Below are positions 57,745 through 64,000 of a stretch of DNA of 64,000 nucleotides, piece after piece. The notes beneath the pieces were generated by a model. It worked only from the letters and a program-made list of their open reading frames with translations. It was not told where the DNA came from and ran no database searches. A program made the translations under genes and the position numbers. Numbering within the stretch: position 1 is the stretch's first letter; each line of letters starts with the position of its first letter. The stretch is from contig MU277748.1 of assembly GCA_022385805.1 (NCBI GenBank), positions 1 through 64,000 of the forward strand. Direction: 5' to 3'. This DNA comes from Pilatotrama ljubarskyi (lineage: Eukaryota; Basidiomycota; Agaricomycetes; Polyporales; Polyporaceae).

Positions 57745-60373
57745 ATGACCAGGCCTACAGCAAGCCGTCGTCCCCTGAAAGAAGTGGTCGGCAGTCAGCG
57801 TTCACGGCAGCGACAGGTCTCTCGATACACGGAGGAGACCCTGACAGAGGCGTGCGAGTACTACGACAACAACAACGCCTCCTACGACACGGTCGCTCGC
57901 CGATTTGGCATCCCGCGTTCCACTCTACACTACCGACATACCAGTCGACACTCCTCCCGGCGTGAGAGCCATGCCCATCAACAGCTGCTCTCCCCCGAGG
58001 AAGAGGAAGCCCTGTGCGATTGGATCGAACATCTGTCGTGCATGGGCTTCCCGGTGGATAGGCAGACCCTTTACTTACTTATCTCTCAAATTCTAGATCG
58101 GCCGAACCCGCCCAGCAAGCGGTGGGTACGTCGCTTCTTGTCGAGGCATCAGAACATCAAGCTAGGCAAGCCCTCTGGGCTCGATCCTGAGCGCGCGCGG
58201 GCCTTCAATCGGCACACGGTTGACGACCACTTCAAGAAGCTCAAGGACGTCATCGAGCGGTATCGCATCCCCTGGAGTCATGTTTACAATATGGACGAGA
58301 AGGGGATTCAGCGGGGCGGCTCTAGGCGGTTGCAGAGGATTAAATACTTTGTACCGCGAGGTCGTCGAGTGAATTACAAGCTTCGGAGCAGTAACCTCGA
58401 GCTCATCACGATTATCGAGTGTGTGAGCGCGGACGGCGGCAACATCCTTCCGGGGTTCATTTTCGCTGGCAGCCAGTTCCAGCTCGATCTATTTGAAGAT
58501 ATCGACCCGCGTGTCGTGTGAGTATTTCTGGAGAGACTCTGGAAAAGCATGCACTAATTAGTTATTTAATCTGACAGCATAGCACACTCTCCGAACGGTT
58601 GGACGGATGACTTCCTAGGCTTTGAGTGGTTCCGCAAGTGCTTCATACCACAGGCAAATGCTCGACGTGAATCCGATGCGCCCCTGCTTCTCATTCTTGA
58701 TGGCCACAACTCCCACATCACGCCAGAGCTCCGACAGCTTGCAGTCGACAACAACGTCCATTTGTTCCTCCTACCCCCGCACACGACACATCGCCTACAG
58801 CCACTCGACGTGGGCGTCTTTTCGCACCTGCAAGACGCCTGGATTACATGCTGTAATCAATTCTACAACACCTCTCTTGGCCGAGAAATGTCCTGAGGGG
58901 AGCTAATACGGGAATATCTCGATGTTCGGCGTCGTGTCTTCAAGCCAAACCTCATTCAAAAGGCCTGGTATAGTGCCGGGATCACTTCAGGGACGTGGAG
59001 CGCCGACTTCTTCGATGAGGCAGACTTCGCACCCAGTTACGCGACCTCAACTCAGGCTCACGTTCCGCCGTCCTTTTCGGCTGCTGAAGTCACGAGTCCA
59101 GTCACATCTGGAGACATGTGTTCGGGTACTGAGGCCCGGGGTGCTGAGGAGCAGTCAGATGAAGGTGTGTACACCGTCTATATGAACTGAAATTCACTCC
59201 GAATTTAGCCTGACAGCGGCATTAGAGAGCGAATACGAATCAGCATCTTCTATCGATCATCACGCTACCAGGAGTCCTTCACCCTCCCTGACGCTTTCTG
59301 CCATCTCAGTCCTGGACACGCGACCTGCCTCTCCGACACCCGCTGCACCCATCCGCACGCCTTCTCCTTCACTGAGCACTGTCAGCCGCAGAACCTCTAA
59401 GCGAGACGAGGAACTTCGCCGTCTTCGTGACGAGGTCAAGAGACTTCGGGCGGAGAACTCGAATCTGCGCAGTCAAATCAAGCATGCTAATTCCCATGCG
59501 GCAGTTGCGAAGTGGCATCTCAGGCAGGTGCAGCAGGAACTCAACCGAAAGAAGGCATCACGAAGGCGACGCGTCCTCTGTACTAACGCGATGCTGATCA
59601 CTGCCGGAGAAGGTGCTGCACAATTTGAGCAGCAGCTACAGGCGGAGGCTGAAAAGGAGGCTGCGAGGGAAGCAGAACAAAGGCGCAAGGAGGAAGAGGA
59701 GAAGGCGCGGCAGGCACAGAGAGAACGGATTGCAAACGACCACACAGTCGTGTTGTCTGGGGCGCTCGCGCGTAAGGTAAAGGCCGACCTCAAAGATATC
59801 GCATTTGCATTGGGGCTTCCCATGGAGAACCAAACAAATGCTGAGCTCCGCAAACTAATAACACAGCACCTGAGAACTCAGGCCGCTCGGTACTCGAACG
59901 ACCCCAAGTTTGCGGGTCTGTACACCGCTGCGAATGGCCTTTCAAGCGCCCAGAAGCGCGCCCTTCCCGCTGATCTCCACGACGAGAACTGCCCGCCCCC
60001 GCCCCGCCGCCGACGGCTCTCCCATGATGCACGCTTCCGTTCGCTAAGCCCCGCTGCTCCTTCCGATGATGGTTCCTCATCCTCGCCACCGCCACCGCAA
60101 CCTGAACCGGACCCATCTGCCTCCCCTTCGCGCTCCCAGGGCACTGCATCTCCAGCAGTGCCTGCGCTCCCTATTCCCATCGATCCTGCCCTCCTGGTCC
60201 CAGATCCGGACATCCGTCGGCCTTCTACCCCGCCTTCAACAAACGTACCTCTGCCGTCGACGACCCCTCGGCGTTCGACAAGTAGTCCCAGTCGATGGCC
60301 ACTTTCCGACTTGTCACCCATCCACACGAGCCCTAATCGGCAGTCTGGCCGATATATGGGCATGTCAGGCTGA
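57745..60373 (+). pseudogene. DDE transposase of the pogo/Tc1 superfamily, one in-frame stop
   Basis: The start MTRPTASRRPLKEVVGSQ is followed by an N-terminal DNA-binding region (TEACEYYDNNNASYDTVARR, FGIPRSTLHYRH) and a CENP-B/HTH-like second part (DWIEHLSCMGFPVDRQTLYL, WVRRFLSRHQNIKLG). The DDE core has VYNMDEKGIQRG (first Asp), an intron after DPRVV, LLLILDGHNSHITPEL (second Asp) and HRLQPLDVGVFSHLQ. TGA at 58894-58896 breaks the frame between GREMS and GELIREYLDV; the flanking frame is otherwise continuous, and CGA to TGA would explain it. Another intron precedes a Ser/Pro-rich part, a coiled coil (RRLRDEVKRLRAENSNLRSQ) and a helical segment (LKDIAFALGLPMENQT), ending at 60373. Stop-codon readthrough or a sequencing error are alternatives. 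Confidence 0.8.
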
Positions 60374-60714
60374 TGCCGTCCTGTAGTTTGCTGCCGCCGT
60401 AGTGTGTCGTTCTGGTGTAGACTAGTATTCTGAATCAAACAAGAACTTGTCGTGCTACGCCAATCCGCGCTCTGGCACGAGAATGGAATACAGTCGGAGA
60501 TCAAACTCGGCATTGCTCGGCATTGTGACATATGTGACAGTTCTACTGTCCGGTCATCCAACTTCCGGGTCCTCGTTCAATGCAGCGCGTTCTAGCTCAT
60601 AGATTGAGCAAAAAAAAAGAGGAGTGGTTGCAGAGCTAGGTGGCACGCATGTTTATGAGGGTACCGGAGGAAAAAAATCGAGTGGGAGAGAATCCGAGTC
60701 TTATTTCAGCGAGT

Positions 60715-60739
60715 CGTCCAAAATCCGGGTCGGCTATAG
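60715..60739 (-). repeat. Right terminal inverted repeat
   Basis: Inverse complement of the left repeat at 57164-57188 with one mismatch in 25, followed by TA at 60740-60741. Confidence 0.85.
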
Positions 60740-61046
60740 TACAAGTGCTCGGAGAGCGTTGCCTAAGAGCTGTAAAGCCGCATCCTTCTCATCATGATCT
60801 ACAATTGCGAGCACGTGACTGCCCAGGTCTGAATAGTTTCTCGTAGATCGTTCGTGCATTGTGCAAAGACGTGGCGTTTTGCGAGCGAAAGCGCCACCAG
60901 AGCTCCCTTGGATTCCGCTACATCCCAGGCTGCGAAGGTCCAACCCTTTCTATTCGCCATGCGCATTAGACCACGCTACTCTTCAAGGTGGCTACCAAGG
61001 ACGTCAGTCTCACGAGCCAACGACAGGGTGAGCACTCACCCCACCG

Positions 61047-62711
61047 TCATGAACTGGGTTGCGGAACAGTTGCTCGCTGTTTCCTCACTGACTCACGATG
61101 TGCAAGATACTTCACATGCTGGAGGTCTTCGTGCCACGGTCCATCGAAGTCGCAGATCTCGCAGTCAACCTTTGCATACGGGTCCAAGTGGGGAAACAAG
61201 CGGTGGAGGAGAGCTGCCGCAGTGACTCCGGCTCTACTGAAGCGTACAGCACAGGCGTCGAGCTGGTTTAGCCTGTGCGAGAACACCGGAGTCGCATTGG
61301 ATTGCTCGTCGGTGAGACTGCCGAAGTCAATCGCTCGGAAACGCAGCGTGCGGAGGTTTGGGCAGTGTTGGGCAAATGCGACAAGTACCTCGGCCGAGAC
61401 GCCCACGGACGGGTCGAAGAGGAAAGTCAGCGTACGTAACAGCGGCCAAGCCTTTGCGAGCCTCTTGAGCTCCTGGGTTTCGTCGGCCGAGCTGAAGAGC
61501 GGCGTTGACATCTTGAACGAAAACTCCTCGATGGATTTGGTGCGGAGCAGGGGGCTAAAGAGTGTGTGAAAGTCAGGAGCGGTTGAGGCGGAATGTTCGA
61601 GTGGGTGTGCGATCGAGAACGAGAGGGAGCGGAGTTTGCTATACTGGGAGGCGGAAGTGCGCAGTAGCGCGAGTGCTGTCGACCAAGGAGGAACCCGCAG
61701 GGCGACGGAGAGCGTATCCAGATTTGGAGCGGCGAAAAGGGCGAAGAAGACATCGGTACTGCCACTGAATCTGCTCAGGGTGAGCTTCCGGAGGGCGGCG
61801 AAACCCCCTTCGCCGGATGTCGGGGGTTCCGGCGGGAGGGAGAGCGCAATGGTCAACTCCGCCAGGTCGGGTAGCCTGGCCAGCGCAGCGACGAAACCTG
61901 TATTTGTAATCTCGCAGTCGAGATAGAGGACGCGCAAATGGCTGAGTTGGGCTAGCGACATCCAGGCGCAGATTTTAGCTTGTGGTCGGACGTGTCGGGT
62001 ACTGGTAGAGGCGATTACCAGCTCTTGAAGCCCCGGGAGTCGAGGGGTGGTCATGTGAAGCAGCAAATTAAGGGCCGCATGTTCTACTTCGAGCACGTCA
62101 GAATCGTGCTGATACCCCAGTTCGACGACGAGTTTTCGGAGTGTGGGCGTCACGAGGAGAACCAGCTCCGTGTGGTGCAGAGTCATAGCACGCCAAGTCA
62201 ACTCCTGAAGATGAGGGAATAGGGGCTGGTCGCCGCAGAAGCGAGAGAGGTAGAAGAACACAGATGGTTGCACGAGACAGTGGGGAGGTTCTTCGCGGAT
62301 GATCCGTACATATCCGGCATACAGGTGGAAACGTTCCCATTCCTTCTCAGAGACTTCATCAACAAGGAGCTGTGACCGAGGAGACAACCGTTCAGCCCCG
62401 ACCAGAGAGAGTACGAAGGCTCTTACGTAATAGTAACGTGAATCTTCATCCTCGCTGTCCTTCCCGTACTCCAGAAAGACTGAACAAAACGTGGAGAAGA
62501 GCTCTAACGCTACCCGAACGTTAGGCAGGGCCCGCCAGAGTGCCCGCAGAGCTGGCTCCATGAATGCCCTCGAAACGCGAGCGCACCGAGCTAAGGCGCG
62601 AGGATCAGCCGTCGAGCGAAAGCTGGCGGAGTCTTGATTGGCAAGCGGTTTGAGTTGCGAGCAGATCTCGTGTAGAATGTCGGCCTGCAACAAGGCCGGA
62701 TGTGGAGACAT
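61047..62711 (-). CDS. F-box/LRR-like protein, copy 2
   Basis: A single open exon of 554 codons starting MSPHPALLQADILHEICSQL, an F-box-like start, then CARVSRAFMEPALRALWRAL, which aligns with copy 1. Leucine-rich stretches follow: LFPHLQELTWRAMTL, TPTLRKLVVELGY, LPGLQELVIASTS, LSHLRVLYLDCEI, LARLPDLAELTIAL, FAALRKLTLSRFSG, WPLLRTLTFLFDP and CPNLRTLRFRAIDF. It ends in RKQRATVPQPSS. Copy 1 has an intron that this copy lacks or reads through. The role is probably substrate choice for an SCF ubiquitin ligase, by family analogy only. The transposon lies between the two copies. Confidence 0.8.
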   Translation of the reverse strand: MSPHPALLQADILHEICSQLKPLANQDSASFRSTADPRALARCARVSRAFMEPALRALWRALPNVRVALELFSTFCSVFLEYGKDSEDEDSRYYYVRAFVLSLVGAERLSPRSQLLVDEVSEKEWERFHLYAGYVRIIREEPPHCLVQPSVFFYLSRFCGDQPLFPHLQELTWRAMTLHHTELVLLVTPTLRKLVVELGYQHDSDVLEVEHAALNLLLHMTTPRLPGLQELVIASTSTRHVRPQAKICAWMSLAQLSHLRVLYLDCEITNTGFVAALARLPDLAELTIALSLPPEPPTSGEGGFAALRKLTLSRFSGSTDVFFALFAAPNLDTLSVALRVPPWSTALALLRTSASQYSKLRSLSFSIAHPLEHSASTAPDFHTLFSPLLRTKSIEEFSFKMSTPLFSSADETQELKRLAKAWPLLRTLTFLFDPSVGVSAEVLVAFAQHCPNLRTLRFRAIDFGSLTDEQSNATPVFSHRLNQLDACAVRFSRAGVTAAALLHRLFPHLDPYAKVDCEICDFDGPWHEDLQHVKYLAHRESVRKQRATVPQPSS

Positions 62712-63897
62712 CAGGTTCGTTTCGCGAGTGCTAGGATGCCGCCCGCCGTCCGGCGTTGGCGCACTGGTGACTGGTCCGGGTACGGGAAGAAACGGTGCGT
62801 CTCAAACCCGGATCGAGTGTATGGACAATGCAGAGATCAGTCTGGGTCAAGTCTGGGTGGTCATTTTGTGAACCTCAACCTACTCGAAGTCAGACACTTA
62901 CGAGCAATACACACGAATACCAGTGTGAGCGGCAAAGCTTACGGTCGCCAGCTCGAGCGGGGCGGAAGTTATCCGAAGCCAGACGTTACACCTGCCCTAA
63001 ACTCAACGCCAGATAAAAGATTCTGCGCGGCGTACGTTGTTTCTTCAGAACATACTCAGCTAGGATCTATTTTATAGGTACTAACTCGAGTCTCGCATGT
63101 TTACACATGCCACATCCTTCAAATCCAGTCGATGACACCAGCGCCCGCTCGTATAACCGAGAACATGGCCGCCTCTGGCGGTCTCGAGGACGTTTGGCTC
63201 GTCCGCGGTGCGGCTCTTCGGAGTCGTGCAGCGACGAGCCCGCGAGCCGGGCGTATGTCTGATGGATTACTTCCATGTACTAGTTGTAGAGTCGTCCCAA
63301 TAAGATCCCTTCATACTACGTTTTGCGAATACTGGCGGACTCTTCATCGGCTCAGTAAAACCACTGACGGGATGTACACTGCACAGTATAGCGGTGAATG
63401 TCTGTCAAGCGTGGCAATCTTGTAATTCAGCAGTTCTCGCACCTGAAGTTGAAGGGGAAGGGGCATGAAGTCGTCTCCGCCCGATTTAGTCCTGATCTGT
63501 GTGAAATCGAACACCATAGTAGGTTGTAGGTTGGACGATACATAGGCTACAGATCCTATAGATACATGAAGAAGTCATTGACCTCCGGCATGGTAGCGCA
63601 TACCCGAAGTCGCGAGGTCGTATATATCGTGTCGGTCGCATAACAGCAGCCACGACAGTCGAAGACCTATCGAAGACGCATGCACGGTGAGCGAGGCCAG
63701 AGGCAACGAGGACGAAGGGTGGCAAGGGAAAGGCCCGATGAGCCTCAGCATCAGCGGTCGTCGTCACGATGCTCCAAACCGCACCCATCCGCCTTGCATT
63801 GCGACTGGCCAGTGACCCACGCTCCGATGCGAGCCTCTTATCTGTCATGGCCCATGGGCCCCCCTCTGCTCCATCACCTCTTGCTCAGCTGCAATCT
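62712..63897. other. Gene-poor spacer at the right end
   Basis: 1.2 kb with only short overlapping frames and no recognisable protein, RNA or repeat. Confidence 0.45.
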
Positions 63898-64000
63898 TCA
63901 CCACCACCCCTGCCTCCACTTCTCTCGCTCAATGTCCTCGTCGTCGCCGCAGACCGTCATGTTCTCGTCGTTCCGGGTCAGGTCGACCTCCCGCTCGCGG
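63898..64000 (-). CDS. Possible C-terminus of a gene entering at the right edge
   Basis: The minus strand reads REREVDLTRNDENMTVCGDD, then EDIEREKWRQGWW and a TGA at 63898-63900. The composition looks like a real acidic protein C-terminus, but 34 codons are too few to name a family. A competing plus-strand frame from 63847 (MAHGPPSAPSPLAQ...) is Pro-rich and less convincing. Confidence 0.3.
   Translation of the reverse strand, partial: REREVDLTRNDENMTVCGDDEDIEREKWRQGWW

Larger units (their letters stand above)
57164..60739 (+). mobile_element. Pogo/Tc1-type DNA transposon with TIRs and TA flanks
   Basis: The left end at 57164 reads CTATAGCCGACCCGGATTTG then GGACG. The right end, read on the minus strand from 60739, reads CTATAGCCGACCCGGATTTT then GGACG, so 24 of 25 positions match. 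TA lies directly outside both ends (57162-57163 and 60740-60741), as expected of Tc1/mariner/pogo insertion. The 3,576-bp interior holds one DDE transposase gene on the plus strand. The near-identical ends suggest a fairly recent insertion. The transposase has an in-frame stop, so this copy is probably not autonomous. Confidence 0.85.

Noticed and set aside
59473..60561. Minus-strand frames (126 and 227 codons) over the transposase tail
   Set aside because: They are antisense to the coiled-coil and Pro-rich tail and reflect its codon composition.

Overview
The window is nuclear DNA of a filamentous basidiomycete. Genes have many short introns (about 47-85 nt, GT-AG with a fungal-type donor), the sequence is GC-rich, and an ELP1, USO1, CWC15, YAR1-like complement sits among basidiomycete-type F-box/LRR proteins. 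An agaricomycete, perhaps a polypore, is an inference from gene style and is not proven.

Region 1 (about 0-24.4 kb) is the unusual part. It is an array of two unrelated, unrecognised gene families, called A and B here. They lie mostly as divergent pairs sharing a 0.35-0.6 kb promoter: A1/B1, A2/B2, A3/B3, then a solo B4 followed by a remnant of an A gene, then (after a tRNA-Ile, an RS-domain gene and a 60-N assembly gap) an inverted pair B5/A4 and a B pseudogene that abuts ELP1. A proteins have a CxxC near the start, a GDxCxIxES block, a H[ST]xPEW block and a variable, often basic, tail on later exons. B proteins are encoded by four exons with conserved intron positions. They carry an IGTTLRP / PIYPN / FPFxNCYHW core, an acidic block and, in four of five intact copies, a C-terminal P-[CFY]-[LI]-P-[FVY]-W-P-stop signature that appears only when the last exon is spliced in. 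I recognise no function. The divergent pairing, copy-number variation, pseudogenes and remnants suggest a fast-evolving two-component system. Its role is unknown.

Region 2 (24.6-36.2 kb) is conserved housekeeping: ELP1 (tRNA wobble modification), a DUF1479-type dioxygenase-like protein, a saccharopine-dehydrogenase-like oxidoreductase and the splicing factor CWC15, whose stop codon seems to lie alone behind a GC-AG intron.

Region 3 (36.2-52.3 kb) alternates gene-poor stretches with a MOCOS-like class V aminotransferase that lacks a MOSC domain, USO1/p115, a YAR1-like ankyrin protein and a seven-span membrane protein.

Region 4 (52.3-64 kb) holds two paralogous F-box/LRR proteins. Between them lies a 3.58 kb pogo/Tc1-type DNA transposon with 25-bp terminal inverted repeats and flanking TA, whose transposase has one in-frame stop. 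The C-terminus of a further gene may enter at the right edge.
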